50,617 nucleotides of DNA from Bacilli bacterium (GCA_017940575.1 JAGAYJ010000015.1:81083-131699); one strand, 5' to 3'; numbered from the stretch's first letter, positions 7,235 through 16,218 are shown. Notes: a model not told the origin generated them from the sequence alone. Made by a program: numbers and translations.

Positions 7235-7907
7235 TAAATTGAATTGCCATTAAGATTCCATTATGCATAAAGTGAAATCCCATTGATACAAATATATTAT
7301 CAGTTTTATAAAGCATAAGAGCAAATACAATACCTAGTGCGGAATATGGAATTAAATAGAATATATCAAGAGCTGTAGTCATAGATGTTATAACATGTAA
7401 AGATCCAAATACTAAACCTGATACTATAACAAATACGATATTTTTTCCACATATATTTCTAATGCCTTGACGAAATACTAACTCTTCTACAATAGGTGCG
7501 AATATTACAGCTGATATATATACATAAATTGGATTTACTTTAAATAAATTTCTAACATTTTCTTCATTACCTGCAATACCGCCATTAGATAGAAGAGCTA
7601 AAATTGTATTACTAAATACCATTACTATAAAACCTGTTAAATAATATTTCATTGATTTAGAATAATATTCTTTGTGATGCTTTAAAATATCTTTAAAATC
7701 ACGTTCTATTTTTTTATTAAATATTATTAAAATTATACATAGAATTAGTAGTTCATATATAGATATATATATAACTTTTATTTCTCTTGGTAAACTATTT
7801 ATATCAACACCTATAATATCGAAAGGAATAGTCGCACACATGTTTAAGAAAAAATAAGTAAATAAAGCACCTACTCCTAGTAATACTTCTTTTAATCTAT
7901 CTTTCAT
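7218..7907 (-). CDS. CPBP family intramembrane metalloprotease
   Basis: Abi/CAAX-type polytopic membrane protease. The three conserved motifs are present: EELVFRQGIR (EExxxR), FGSLHV (FxxxH) and HFMHNG (HxxxN), set within several hydrophobic helices. Members process prenylated or other membrane substrates in eukaryotes; bacterial members have varied roles, often in bacteriocin immunity or signalling, and the substrate here is unknown. 229 aa is a usual length. AGGTGAT precedes the ATG on the minus strand. It diverges from the rimP operon. Confidence 0.9.
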   Translation of the reverse strand: MKDRLKEVLLGVGALFTYFFLNMCATIPFDIIGVDINSLPREIKVIYISIYELLILCIILIIFNKKIERDFKDILKHHKEYYSKSMKYYLTGFIVMVFSNTILALLSNGGIAGNEENVRNLFKVNPIYVYISAVIFAPIVEELVFRQGIRNICGKNIVFVIVSGLVFGSLHVITSMTTALDIFYLIPYSALGIVFALMLYKTDNIFVSMGFHFMHNGILMAIQFMTFLF

Positions 7908-7969
7908 ATAATCACCTAATTAATTATAGCAAAAAAATATAAAAAAAGATACCAATTTTGATTATTATG

Positions 7970-7978
7970 TGTTATAAT
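7970..7978 (+). promoter_or_regulatory. extended -10 promoter of the rimP-infB operon
   Basis: TGTTATAAT. Unlike other copies of this element it is followed by a longer leader (56 nt to the ATG) that carries a hairpin. Confidence 0.6.
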
Positions 7979-7989
7979 AGTTCTATCAA

Positions 7990-8017
7990 AAAGAGTGAGC
8001 AGAAAAGCCCACTCTTT
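7990..8017 (+). promoter_or_regulatory. rimP leader hairpin
   Basis: AAAGAGTG (7990-7997) pairs with CACTCTTT (8010-8017). An inner GC pairs with GC after an A-C mismatch. A GAGTGGGC-type hairpin just before rimP is, as I recall, common in Firmicutes and may regulate or mark the operon leader. No T run follows, so it is not a terminator; GGAGG and the ATG follow 8-17 nt later. Confidence 0.6.
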
Positions 8018-8034
8018 AATATAGTGGAGGAAAT

Positions 8035-8283
8035 ATGATAGAAGAAAAAATAAGAAATTTACTTGAAGGTGTCATCAGGGATAACAATTACACATTATAT
8101 AAAGTAGAATATGTAAAAGAAAATAACATGATGTTTTTAAGACTTTACATTGATAAAGAAGGTATTATGGATATTGAAGATTGTGTAACTGTATCTAATT
8201 TAGTAAATCCTATTTTAGATAAAGAGGACCCAATTGATGAAAGTTATATTCTAGATGTTTGTTCGAAGGGAGATAATGATTAA
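8035..8283 (+). CDS. rimP: ribosome maturation factor RimP, N-terminal domain only
   Basis: RimP helps mature the 30S subunit. The product, 82 aa, matches the RimP N-terminal domain: VIRDNNYTLYKVEYVKEN, then the DIEDCVTVSNLVNPILD motif and YILDVCSKGDND. Normal RimP proteins are about 150 aa with a second, SH3-like domain; here the chain stops exactly where the conserved SPGLDR-like hinge (SKGDND) would lead into it. The following sequence is already nusA, so the second domain is absent rather than frameshifted downstream. First gene of the rimP-nusA-rnpM-infB operon, behind GGAGG. Confidence 0.88.
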   Translation: MIEEKIRNLLEGVIRDNNYTLYKVEYVKENNMMFLRLYIDKEGIMDIEDCVTVSNLVNPILDKEDPIDESYILDVCSKGDND

Positions 8284-8284
8284 A

Positions 8285-9439
8285 ATGAATACAAAAGAAT
8301 TTAAAAAAGCCGTAGATCTTTTATATGAAGAAAAAGGTATTGATAAAGAAACTATATATGAGGCTATGGAAGCTGCCTTAACTGCTGCATATAAGAAAAA
8401 CTATAATTCACTTTCTAATGTTAGAGTTGAAATAAATAGAGAAACTGGAGATATAAAAGTATTTTCATTTAAAACAGTAGTTGATAGAGCTTTAGAAGAA
8501 AAATATAAAAAATTTAGTGATATAGATTTTTCAACAATAAGTGATGATGATGATACTGATGAAGAAGTATTACCATTCGTATTTGATGAGAGAATTCACT
8601 TAACTTTAGAAGATGCTAGAAAAATAGTTCCTGATATAGAACTAGGTGATACTATAGAAGAAGAAGTAACTCCAAAAGATTTTGGTAGAGTTGCTGCAGC
8701 TACAGCTAAACAAGTAGTCGTACAAAAAATTAGAGAAGCTGAGAAAAACGTTATAATTGGTGAATTTGCTGATAAAGAAGGTGAAATGGTAGTTGGTCTA
8801 GTTGCAATGGAAGACGTTAGAAACTACTATATTGACCTAGGAAAAACTCAAGGAATTCTTCCTAAATCAGAAATTATACCAGGTGAGACTATTAAAATGG
8901 GATCATCTATTAAAGTATATATTACAAAAGTTGATTCAAATAATAAAGGACCTATCATTTTGCTTTCTAGAAAACACTATGGTTTTGTAAAAAGATTATT
9001 TGAACTTGAAATTCCAGAGATTAATGATGGAATAATACTTGTATATAGTGTTGCAAGAGAAGCAGGAGTTAGAACTAAAATTGCAGTTTACTCTGAAAAC
9101 GAAAGAGTTGATGCAGTTGGTTCTTGTATAGGAGAGCGTGGTTCTCGTATTAACCATATAATTGAAGAGTTAAATGGTGAGAAAGTAGATATAGTTGAAT
9201 ATACTAAAGATTCAGCTAAATTTATAGAAAATGCTTTATCTCCAGCACATGACTTACATGTATTTATTACAGATGAAGATAAAAAAGAAGCAATGGTTAT
9301 TGTTAATGATGAAAACTTATCTTTAGCTATTGGTAGAAAAGGATTAAATGTAAGACTAGCATCTCGCTTAACACACTATAAAATTGATGTTAAAACAATT
9401 GAAGAAGCAAGAGAATCTGGAATTAATATAGTTGAGTAG
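8285..9439 (+). CDS. nusA: transcription termination/antitermination factor NusA
   Basis: NusA binds RNA polymerase and nascent RNA and modulates pausing and termination. In order: the N-terminal polymerase-binding domain (KGIDKETIYEAMEAALTAAY, VTPKDFGRVAAATAKQVV), the S1 domain (about residues 130-200) and two KH domains with IGERGSRINHII and AIGRKGLNVRLASRL. It ends after KH2, as in Gram-positive NusA without the acidic repeats. I use ATG 8285 from homology. ATG 8276, in frame and overlapping the rimP stop, is also possible; the AAGGGAG site lies 3 nt from the first and 12 nt from the second. Confidence 0.96.
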   Translation: MNTKEFKKAVDLLYEEKGIDKETIYEAMEAALTAAYKKNYNSLSNVRVEINRETGDIKVFSFKTVVDRALEEKYKKFSDIDFSTISDDDDTDEEVLPFVFDERIHLTLEDARKIVPDIELGDTIEEEVTPKDFGRVAAATAKQVVVQKIREAEKNVIIGEFADKEGEMVVGLVAMEDVRNYYIDLGKTQGILPKSEIIPGETIKMGSSIKVYITKVDSNNKGPIILLSRKHYGFVKRLFELEIPEINDGIILVYSVAREAGVRTKIAVYSENERVDAVGSCIGERGSRINHIIEELNGEKVDIVEYTKDSAKFIENALSPAHDLHVFITDEDKKEAMVIVNDENLSLAIGRKGLNVRLASRLTHYKIDVKTIEEARESGINIVE

Positions 9440-9447
9440 GTGATTTA

Positions 9448-9705
9448 ATGAAAAAAATTCCTCTTAGAACATGTGTAGTTACACGTGAAAAACTTGAAAA
9501 AAAAGACCTTATTAGAGTTGTTAGAACACCAGATAGAGAAGTTGTTATTGATGAGTCTGGAAAACTTAATGGTCGTGGTGCTTATTTAAAAAAAGATATA
9601 GATGTCATAAATAAGGCAGAAAAGAATAAAATATTAAATAAGCATTTAGAAGTAGAAGTTAAAAGTGATGTTTTTGAAGAGTTAAGAAGAATAATAGAAA
9701 AGTAG
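9448..9705 (+). CDS. rnpM: YlxR/RnpM RNA-binding protein
   Basis: Small DUF448 protein, described as an RNA-binding modulator of RNase P in Bacillus. Signature [11 protein letters not shown] at the N-terminus, LIRVVRTPD in the middle and the GRGAYLKKD motif are visible; 85 aa is typical. It lies 8 nt after nusA and 10 nt before infB. The L7Ae-like gene ylxQ (rplGA), which normally follows it, is missing from the operon. Confidence 0.93.
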   Translation: MKKIPLRTCVVTREKLEKKDLIRVVRTPDREVVIDESGKLNGRGAYLKKDIDVINKAEKNKILNKHLEVEVKSDVFEELRRIIEK

Positions 9706-9715
9706 AGGTGATAAT

Positions 9716-11812
9716 ATGATGTCAGTTAAAGAATACGCACTTGATGTAAATAGAACTCTTAATGAAATTTTAAGAAAATGTCAAGAATTAGGTATTACAG
9801 CTGAGGAAGATTACATGCTTACTGAAGATGAAATAGTGGAACTTGATAATGCACAATTTGATGATGAAGAATTAGATGAAATGGTTGATGAGTTAGCAGA
9901 AGCATATGTTAAAAAAGAAAAAATCAATCAAGAAAATAGTACAGCAAAGAAGAAAAACAAAAAGAAAGCTGAAGAAGTTATTAATAATCAAAATATATTA
10001 GCTGATAAGAAAAAAGAAATGTATAAAAATAAATCTAAATTAAAATCTAATGAAAATGAGATAGATGAAAATGTTATTTTATATAAAGACAATATGTCTA
10101 TAAAAGAATTTGCAGATAGACTAAATATTGATTCAAAAGAGATTATAAAAAAATTATTTGCACTTGGTATTATGGCAAATGTTAATAATGCAATAGATTT
10201 TGATAATGCATCACTAATCGCAATGGATTATGATAAAGAGTTAAAAAGAGAAGAAGAAACTAATATTGCTAACTTTGAAGAATATGAAGTTAAAGATGAT
10301 CCAAAAGATTTAGTTGAAAGACCTCCAGTTGTAACAATTATGGGTCACGTAGATCACGGTAAAACTACACTTCTTGATACTATTAGAAAATCTAATGTAG
10401 CAGGTGGTGAAGCTGGTGGTATCACTCAAGCAATAAGTGCATATCAAATTATTTATAAAAATAAACCAATTACATTTATAGATACTCCAGGACATGCAGC
10501 ATTTACAGAAATGCGTGCTAGAGGTGCATCTATTACAGATATTGTAATTATAATTGTTGCAGCAGATGATGGTGTTATGCCTCAAACTAGAGAAGCAATA
10601 GATCATGCTAAAGCAGCAGGAGTTCCAATTATGGTTGCCGTAAATAAAATAGATAAACCAGGAGCTAATCCAGATAGAGTAATGCAAGAATTAACTGATT
10701 GTGGACTAGTTCCAGATAACTGGGGTGGAGATACAATATTCACAAATATTTCAGCACTAAACGGAACTGGAATTGATGAATTGTTAGATAATATTTTACT
10801 TATTGCAGAGATGAATGAATATAAAGCTAATCCTAATAGATATGCTATGGGTACAGTAATTGAATCTAAACTTGATAAACAAGTAGGACCTGTTTGTACA
10901 ATTCTTATTAATAATGGAACACTTAGACTAGGGGATCCTATAGTAGTAGGTACAACTTACGGTAAAGTTAGAACATTAAAAAATGATTTGAATGAAGAAA
11001 TTACTATAGCTCCTCCTTCAATGCCAGTATCTATTACAGGTTTAAATGATATACCAGAAGCTGGAGATAAATTCATGGCATTTGAATCAGAAAAACAAGC
11101 AAGAGCTGTTGGAGAGGAAAGAAAAACATCTCAAAGACTAAAAGATCATAAAGCTCAACAAGCAGTAACACTTGATGACTTATTCTCTAAAATCAATGAA
11201 GGTTTAAAAGAAATTAACGTTATTATTAAAGCTGATGTTAATGGATCTAGTGAAGCTGTTAAAAACTCATTAGAAAAAATTGAAGTTGAAGATGTAAGAG
11301 TAAAAGTAATTAGAAGTAGTGTTGGAGCAATTACTGAAAGTGATATTGTTTTAGCTAAAGCTAGTGATGCAATTATCATTGGATTTAATGTAAGACCATC
11401 TAATACTATTCGTGATTATGCTAAAGAACAAGGCGTAGATATTAGACTTTATAACATCATTTATAAAGTAGTTGAAGAGATGGAGTCAGCTATGAAAGGT
11501 ATGTTAGAGCCTATATATGTTGAGAAAGTTACAGGATCAGCTGAAGTTAGACAATTATTTAAATTTTCTAAAGTTGGTACAATTGCAGGATCTTATGTAA
11601 TTGATGGTGTAATTAAAAGAGATGCTAAAGCAAGAATTATACGTGATGGTATAGTTATATATGATGGTGATATTAACTCAATACAAAGAGAAAAAGATAC
11701 AGTTAAAGAAGTTAAAAAAGGACTTGAATGCGGTATTACTATTGAAAACTTTAATGATATAAAAGTAGGAGATATCATTGAAGGATATGAAATGGTGGAA
11801 CAAGAGAGATAA
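9716..11812 (+). CDS. infB: translation initiation factor IF-2
   Basis: GTPase that delivers initiator fMet-tRNA to the 30S subunit. Two short IF2-N modules are visible (about residues 3-50 and 122-175) joined by a Lys-rich linker, shorter than in many bacteria. The G domain starts near residue 200 with [18 protein letters not shown] and NKIDKPGA. Domains II, III ([14 protein letters not shown]) and IV (fMet-tRNA binding, [18 protein letters not shown]) follow. At 698 aa it is a compact bacterial IF-2. AGGTGAT precedes ATG 9716, with a second ATG at 9719. It closes the operon; rbfA, truB and ribF do not follow. Confidence 0.98.
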   Translation: MMSVKEYALDVNRTLNEILRKCQELGITAEEDYMLTEDEIVELDNAQFDDEELDEMVDELAEAYVKKEKINQENSTAKKKNKKKAEEVINNQNILADKKKEMYKNKSKLKSNENEIDENVILYKDNMSIKEFADRLNIDSKEIIKKLFALGIMANVNNAIDFDNASLIAMDYDKELKREEETNIANFEEYEVKDDPKDLVERPPVVTIMGHVDHGKTTLLDTIRKSNVAGGEAGGITQAISAYQIIYKNKPITFIDTPGHAAFTEMRARGASITDIVIIIVAADDGVMPQTREAIDHAKAAGVPIMVAVNKIDKPGANPDRVMQELTDCGLVPDNWGGDTIFTNISALNGTGIDELLDNILLIAEMNEYKANPNRYAMGTVIESKLDKQVGPVCTILINNGTLRLGDPIVVGTTYGKVRTLKNDLNEEITIAPPSMPVSITGLNDIPEAGDKFMAFESEKQARAVGEERKTSQRLKDHKAQQAVTLDDLFSKINEGLKEINVIIKADVNGSSEAVKNSLEKIEVEDVRVKVIRSSVGAITESDIVLAKASDAIIIGFNVRPSNTIRDYAKEQGVDIRLYNIIYKVVEEMESAMKGMLEPIYVEKVTGSAEVRQLFKFSKVGTIAGSYVIDGVIKRDAKARIIRDGIVIYDGDINSIQREKDTVKEVKKGLECGITIENFNDIKVGDIIEGYEMVEQER

Positions 11813-11815
11813 TTT

Positions 11816-11846
11816 AAAGTACAACTTATATGGTTGTACTTTTTGT
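11816..11846 (+). terminator. intrinsic terminator of the rimP-infB operon
   Basis: AAAGTACAAC (11816-11825) pairs with GTTGTACTTT (11833-11842), then T-rich sequence. Confidence 0.85.
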
Positions 11847-11865
11847 ATCTATAAACTACATTATC

Positions 11866-11895
11866 TTGACAAAATATTTCGTATGAGGGTATACT
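11866..11895 (+). promoter_or_regulatory. orphan sigma-A promoter before the gene remnant
   Basis: TTGACA (11866-11871), 18-nt spacer, TATACT (11890-11895). It now drives only the decayed reading frame at 11899-12111. Confidence 0.65.
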
Positions 11896-11898
11896 TTA

Positions 11899-12111
11899 AC
11901 TTCCGTTATTAATAAATTAGGTGAGATAACAAATAGAGGAAAAGTAACTTAGTCTTTAAATACATCAACTAAATCTTATACAATTCCAAAGGGATATCAT
12001 GATGGAACTGGAACAGTAAATGTTAATAAAGGTGATACTATTTTTTATAAATTATGTGCATCATCAATTGGTAAGAGCGCAAAATCATATAGTTTTATGG
12101 CAGCACCATAA
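11899..12111 (+). pseudogene. decayed surface/phage-tail-like repeat protein fragment
   Basis: One frame reads INKLGEITNRGKVT, then a TAG at 11950-11952, then SLNTSTKSYTIPKGYHDGTG and onwards to AASSIGK-like and SFMAAP sequence before TAA at 12109. The join TNRGKVT-x-SLN...SYTIPKGYHDGTGTV closely resembles a repeat I recall from Firmicutes phage-tail and surface proteins (TNRGAVT...SYTIPAGYHNGSG). So the TAG interrupts a once-continuous module. No start codon with a binding site serves the fragment, although an AGGTGAG lies at 11920-11926 and a promoter upstream. It ends before a terminator. TAG is a normal stop elsewhere in the window, so recoding is unlikely. Confidence 0.6.
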
Positions 12112-12121
12112 TTTAAAGATG

Positions 12122-12153
12122 AAAAATACGAGAATTTTACTCGTATTTTTTTC
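12122..12153 (+). terminator. intrinsic terminator after the gene remnant
   Basis: AAAAATACGAG (12122-12132), loop AATTTTA, CTCGTATTTTT (12140-12150), then TT. Confidence 0.85.
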
Positions 12154-12160
12154 TATTTAA

Positions 12161-12169
12161 TGTTATAAT
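12161..12169 (+). promoter_or_regulatory. extended -10 promoter of prfB
   Basis: TGTTATAAT, 20 nt before the prfB ATG at 12190, immediately after a terminator. Confidence 0.6.
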
Positions 12170-12189
12170 TATTTAGAGTAGGTGAAGAT

Positions 12190-13291
12190 ATGGAAATAAG
12201 TGAATTATTAAATATATATAATGACTACAAAATAAGAATAAATGATTTATGGAGGTCACTTTGACACAGATAAATTAAATGCTAGATTAAAAGAGTTAGA
12301 AGAAAAAACTAATGATCCTAACTTTTGGTCTAATAGAAGAGAAGCAGAAAAAGTCATAAATGAAATAAATAGTATAAAGAAGAAAATAGATAATGTATCA
12401 TCTCTAAAAGAAAAAATACTAAGTAATTTAGATTTGATTGAAGAATTAAAAAATAATGATGATGTAGAACTTAGAAATTTAGTAGAAGAAGAAGTTGAAT
12501 ACATTAATGAAGTACTTGATTCATTAGAAGTAGAAATACTTTTATCTGGTAAATATGATAGATCAGATTGTATAATGGAACTTCATTCAGGAGCAGGTGG
12601 AACTGAAGCTTGTGATTGGGTTAATATGTTATATAGAATGTATGATAGATGGTGTTTTAAACATAACTATAAAATTGAAGTTTTGAATGAGGAAGTTGGA
12701 GATACTGCAGGACTTAAAAGTATTACTTTAATGATTAAAGGAATAAATGCATATGGATATTTAAAGAGTGAAAAAGGAGTACATAGATTAGTTAGAATAT
12801 CACCTTTTGATTCAAATTCAAGAAGACATACGTCATTCGCATCAGTAGATGTAATACCTAATTATGAAACTGATGATATTGATATAGAAATTAAAGATTC
12901 TGATATTAGAGTTGATGTATATAGAAGTAGTGGAAAAGGTGGACAAGGTGTAAATACAACTGATTCTGCTGTTAGAATTACACATATACCTACTAAAATA
13001 GTTGTTACTTGTCAAAACGAAAGAAGTCAAATTCAGAATAAAGCAACTGCTATGATGGTTCTTAAAAATAAACTTTATCAATTAGAACTTGAAAAAAGAG
13101 AAAGTGAATTAGTATCATTAAAAGGTAATTTAGATGATATTAACTTTGGCTCACAAATCAGAAGTTATGTAATGCATCCATATTCTATGGTGAAAGATCA
13201 TAGAACAAATGTTGAAACATCAAATGTTGATAAAGTAATGGATGGAGATATTGATATATTTATAAGTTCATATTTGAAGGAAGTGAAATAA
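12190..13291 (+). CDS. prfB: peptide chain release factor 2, made by programmed +1 frameshift
   Basis: RF2 ends translation at UGA and UAA. The first 24 codons (12190-12261) run into an in-frame TGA at 12262-12264. A +1 shift that skips T12262 continues as LDTDKLNARLKEL and gives 366 aa, the usual RF2 length. The RF2 anticodon-like SPF tripeptide (VRISPFDSNS) and the catalytic GGQ loop (SGKGGQGVNT) are both present. The signal is the classical one: GGAGG, three bases, CTT TGA C. Because RF2 itself reads UGA, low RF2 favours the shift. AGGTGAAG precedes the ATG. yitT starts on the last base of its stop. Confidence 0.97.
12251..12265 (+). promoter_or_regulatory. programmed +1 frameshift site of prfB
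   Basis: Internal Shine-Dalgarno-like GGAGG (12251-12255), spacer TCA, slip codon CTT (12259-12261), stop TGA, then C (12265). Spacing and sequence match the known RF2 autoregulatory site. Confidence 0.96.
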
Positions 13292-14202
13292 TGTTTTTAA
13301 AAAAGAGAAAAGAATATGTAGATGAAATATTTAAGAAAATTCAAAATAAAAATCTGATATATAGATATTTTAGTTTATTATTAGGATGTTCTTTAATGGC
13401 GTTTGCATTTGATTTATTCTTTGCTCCAAATAATGTAGTTTATGGTGGATTATCTGGTATTTCAATAGTATTAAATAGAACATTTAATATGGATAAATCA
13501 ATGTTTGTACTTGTTGCATCATTAATACTTTTATTTGTAAGTTATTTTACACTTGGTTGGGAAAAAACAAAAGGTTCAATTGCTGGTTCAATTATTTTTC
13601 CTATTATGATGAGTATTTTAGATCCAATAGCAAGTGTAATTGATTTTAATACAGATAATATTTTACTAGTAATAGTATTTGGTGCCTTAATTACAGGATT
13701 TGGTAGTGGTATTAATTTTAAATCAGGCTTCTCAACTGGAGGTACTGATATAATAAATCAAATAGTTGCAAAATATGGTAAAATGTCTATTGGTAAAGCT
13801 ATGTTACTAACTGATGGGATAATAGTACTAGGAGCAGGATTCTTCCTAAGTGATAGATATTATGCATTTGAAAATGTAATGTATGCCATAATTGTTTTAT
13901 ATATTATTAGTTTAATTGCTGATAAAGTTATACTTGGAATATCTCAATGTAAAGCATTTTATATTGTTACTGAACATGAAACAGATGTAAAAAAATATAT
14001 AATGAATCATTTAAGTAGTGGTGTAACTGTCTTAGATGGTAGAGGAGGTTACACAGGAGATCATCAAAAGGTTATCATGTGTATAATACCAACAAAAGAT
14101 TATTTTTTAGCTAAAGAAGGAATTTTAAGTATTGATCCAAAAGCTTTCTTCTTGGTAACAGATGCCTATGAAGTAAGTGGTGGAGTAAGGAGGAACGCAT
14201 GA
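13291..14202 (+). CDS. yitT: YitT family membrane protein
   Basis: Five or six membrane helices occupy about residues 25-215, including the FAPNNVVYGGLSGISIVLN and the GSGINFKSGFSTGGTDIINQ motifs of the YitT family. A C-terminal DUF2179 soluble domain follows (VTEHETDVKKYIMNHLSSGV, GGYTGDHQKVIMCII). The function of the family is not established. 303 aa is normal. Its ATG overlaps the prfB stop by one base, and its TGA overlaps the ftsE ATG by 4 bases, so it is translated within one operon with RF2 and FtsEX. Confidence 0.93.
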   Translation: MFLKKRKEYVDEIFKKIQNKNLIYRYFSLLLGCSLMAFAFDLFFAPNNVVYGGLSGISIVLNRTFNMDKSMFVLVASLILLFVSYFTLGWEKTKGSIAGSIIFPIMMSILDPIASVIDFNTDNILLVIVFGALITGFGSGINFKSGFSTGGTDIINQIVAKYGKMSIGKAMLLTDGIIVLGAGFFLSDRYYAFENVMYAIIVLYIISLIADKVILGISQCKAFYIVTEHETDVKKYIMNHLSSGVTVLDGRGGYTGDHQKVIMCIIPTKDYFLAKEGILSIDPKAFFLVTDAYEVSGGVRRNA

Positions 14203-14906
14203 GTTTAATAAAAATGAGTCATGTCAAAAAAGTATATAAGACAGGTGTTACTGCTATATATGATCTTGACCTTGCAATAGAAAAAGGAGAATTTGTATTT
14301 ATTATAGGTTCTACTGGATGTGGAAAATCAACATTAATTAAAATGCTTTATAGAGAAGAAAAACCAACAAGTGGTACTATTTTAGTAGGTGGATTAAATG
14401 TTGGTAAAATAAAAAATAGTAAAGTATATAAATTAAGAAGAAAACTAGGTGTAGTATTTCAAGACTATAAGTTACTTCAAAAGTCAACAGTATATGAAAA
14501 TGTAGCATTCGCACTTGAAGTTTTAGGTACACCAAAATCTGAAATATATCAAAAAGTTGTTAAAGTATTAGATTTAGTTGGTCTTAAGCATAAAGCTAAT
14601 AATTATCCAAACCAATTATCTGGTGGAGAACAACAAAGAGTTGCTATAGCTCGTGCTATTGTAAATGGCCCAAAATTACTTATTTGTGATGAGCCAACAG
14701 GTAATCTAGATGAGATAACTAGTATGGAAATTATGAAAGTATTAGAGGCAATCAATCAAATGGGTACAACTATTATAATGGTTACTCATGATACTGATAT
14801 AGTAAATAAGTTAAAGAAAAAGACAATCTTACTTGATAGTGGACGTATTTTAAAAATATTTGAGAAAGGAACTTATAATCATGAAAACATTAAGAATTCT
14901 AAGTAG
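14199..14906 (+). CDS. ftsE: cell division ATP-binding protein FtsE
   Basis: ABC ATPase that pairs with FtsX at the membrane to control peptidoglycan hydrolysis. Walker A is GSTGCGKST (about residues 37-45), the signature is LSGGEQQR, Walker [13 protein letters not shown] and the switch His lies in MVTHDTD. The FtsE-typical [16 protein letters not shown]-like opening is present. 235 aa is slightly long for FtsE, owing to a basic C-terminal tail. It overlaps yitT by 4 nt and ftsX by 26 nt. Confidence 0.97.
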   Translation: MSLIKMSHVKKVYKTGVTAIYDLDLAIEKGEFVFIIGSTGCGKSTLIKMLYREEKPTSGTILVGGLNVGKIKNSKVYKLRRKLGVVFQDYKLLQKSTVYENVAFALEVLGTPKSEIYQKVVKVLDLVGLKHKANNYPNQLSGGEQQRVAIARAIVNGPKLLICDEPTGNLDEITSMEIMKVLEAINQMGTTIIMVTHDTDIVNKLKKKTILLDSGRILKIFEKGTYNHENIKNSK

Positions 14907-15780
14907 AAGTTTTAGAGATGCTTTAAAGGGAGTATTTAGAAACTTTTCATTATCACTTGCTTCTATATCATGTATTACAATTACCTTGCTTGTTGTCTCA
15001 CTATCACTAATACTTTCTAGTAATGTAAATAATATAGCATCTCTAATAGAAGAAGATGTAACTATAGTAGCTTTTTTGGATGTTGATATAACTGAAGATG
15101 AAACTAATAAAGTTTTAGAAGATATAAAAAAATTAGATAATATAGATGATGTTGAGTTTCAATCTAAAACAGAGATAGCTAGTGAAATGAAAGATTCATC
15201 AGAAGTATATGCTAATATAATGAATGGATGGACTGAGGAAGAAAATCCACTTCAATCAACATATTTAGTAAAAGTTAAAAATATTGAATCAATTGGTAAA
15301 ACAGCAAATGAGCTTAAGAAAATTGAACATGTTGGAACTGTTAAATACGGTGAAGGTATGGTTGAACAATTGGTATCAGTATTTAAAATTGTAAGAAATA
15401 TATCACTTGGAACTGTTGTTGCGCTAATAATTGTTACAGTATTTTTAATTACTAATACAATTAAAATAACAATTTATTCAAGAAAAAGAGAAATAGAAAT
15501 TATGCGTTTGGTTGGTGCATCTAACTTAAATATTAAAATACCTTTCTTATTTGAAGGATTATATTTAGGAATAATGGGGGCAATTATACCAATTGTTGCA
15601 ACATTCTATGCATATTCAATTCTATATGAGAAATTTGATGGTAAAATGTTCTCTGAATTTATAAGACTTGTTAATCCAACACCTTTCTTATATTCAGTAT
15701 CAGGAGTTTTACTTTTAATTGGTATGTTTGTAGGTATGTTGGGAAGTCTTCAAGCTGTTAGAAAATATTTGAAAATTTAA
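14881..15780 (+). CDS. ftsX: cell division permease-like protein FtsX
   Basis: Membrane partner of FtsE. One helix near residues 22-45 is followed by an extracellular domain (about 50-160) with EEDVTIVAFLDVDI and VKYGEGMVEQLV. Three C-terminal helices then follow, with the conserved KITIYSRKREIEIMRLVGAS block between them. I start at ATG 14881 with AAAGGA 10 nt upstream, inside the end of ftsE; an upstream TTG would add seven residues. 299 aa fits the family. FtsX normally activates an EnvC/PcsB-type hydrolase, and none lies next to it here. Confidence 0.96.
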   Translation: MKTLRILSRSFRDALKGVFRNFSLSLASISCITITLLVVSLSLILSSNVNNIASLIEEDVTIVAFLDVDITEDETNKVLEDIKKLDNIDDVEFQSKTEIASEMKDSSEVYANIMNGWTEEENPLQSTYLVKVKNIESIGKTANELKKIEHVGTVKYGEGMVEQLVSVFKIVRNISLGTVVALIIVTVFLITNTIKITIYSRKREIEIMRLVGASNLNIKIPFLFEGLYLGIMGAIIPIVATFYAYSILYEKFDGKMFSEFIRLVNPTPFLYSVSGVLLLIGMFVGMLGSLQAVRKYLKI

Positions 15781-15792
15781 GGAGGGAATAGT

Positions 15793-16206
15793 ATGTTTGA
15801 ACAATTAAGAGAATATTTAAAAAATGAATATAATAATGAAATGAATTTATTCGATAGTTTAAAAGCTCAAATGGAAGAATTAGAAAATAATCTTAAAGTA
15901 GATGATTCTGAAGATGTTTATAAAAGCAGTATAAAAGCTTTAAAGAAAAAATTTGGCATTTTTAAAAGAAATTCAAAGGAATATAAAAATGAGTTATATA
16001 ATATACAATCTGAGTATTATAATAAATTAAAAGATTTTGAAGCAAAACATGATCATTATTTAAATCTAAAAAAAGAGGCATCTCAGATAAATATATATGT
16101 AATTCAAAAGAAATTAGAAAGACTTAATAATGCAAATAGTTTAGAAGATTTAAAACTAACTGAAGAAGATGCTACAAAAATTATGAGTGGAGAAAGAACT
16201 TTTTAG
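15793..16206 (+). CDS. cytoplasmic coiled-coil protein, 137 aa, after ftsX
   Basis: Unrecognised. Nearly the whole chain is charged heptad-like helix (Glu, Lys, Leu, Tyr), predicted as coiled coil over about residues 3-125. There is no signal peptide, membrane helix or catalytic domain. It follows ftsX by 12 nt behind GGAGGG and ends in the operon terminator, so it is expressed with ftsEX. In other Firmicutes the FtsX partner has a coiled coil plus a hydrolase domain and is exported; this protein has neither, so it could at most be an intracellular partner. That is inference from position. Confidence 0.75.
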   Translation: MFEQLREYLKNEYNNEMNLFDSLKAQMEELENNLKVDDSEDVYKSSIKALKKKFGIFKRNSKEYKNELYNIQSEYYNKLKDFEAKHDHYLNLKKEASQINIYVIQKKLERLNNANSLEDLKLTEEDATKIMSGERTF

Positions 16207-16218
16207 TTCTTTTTTTTA
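16193..16218 (+). terminator. intrinsic terminator of the prfB-ftsEX operon
   Basis: AAAGAACT (16193-16200), loop TTTT, AGTTCTTT (16205-16212), then T. The TAG stop lies in the stem. Confidence 0.8.

Noticed and set aside
10310-10687. Long open frame on the minus strand opposite infB
   Set aside because: Its product is a Cys/Tyr/Ser-rich antisense of the IF-2 G domain, with no binding site and no independent codon pattern.
11950-11952. TAG in the remnant as a recoded sense codon
   Set aside because: TAG ends many intact genes in this window (rpoE, murD, pdp), so general recoding is ruled out, and no start codon serves the fragment.
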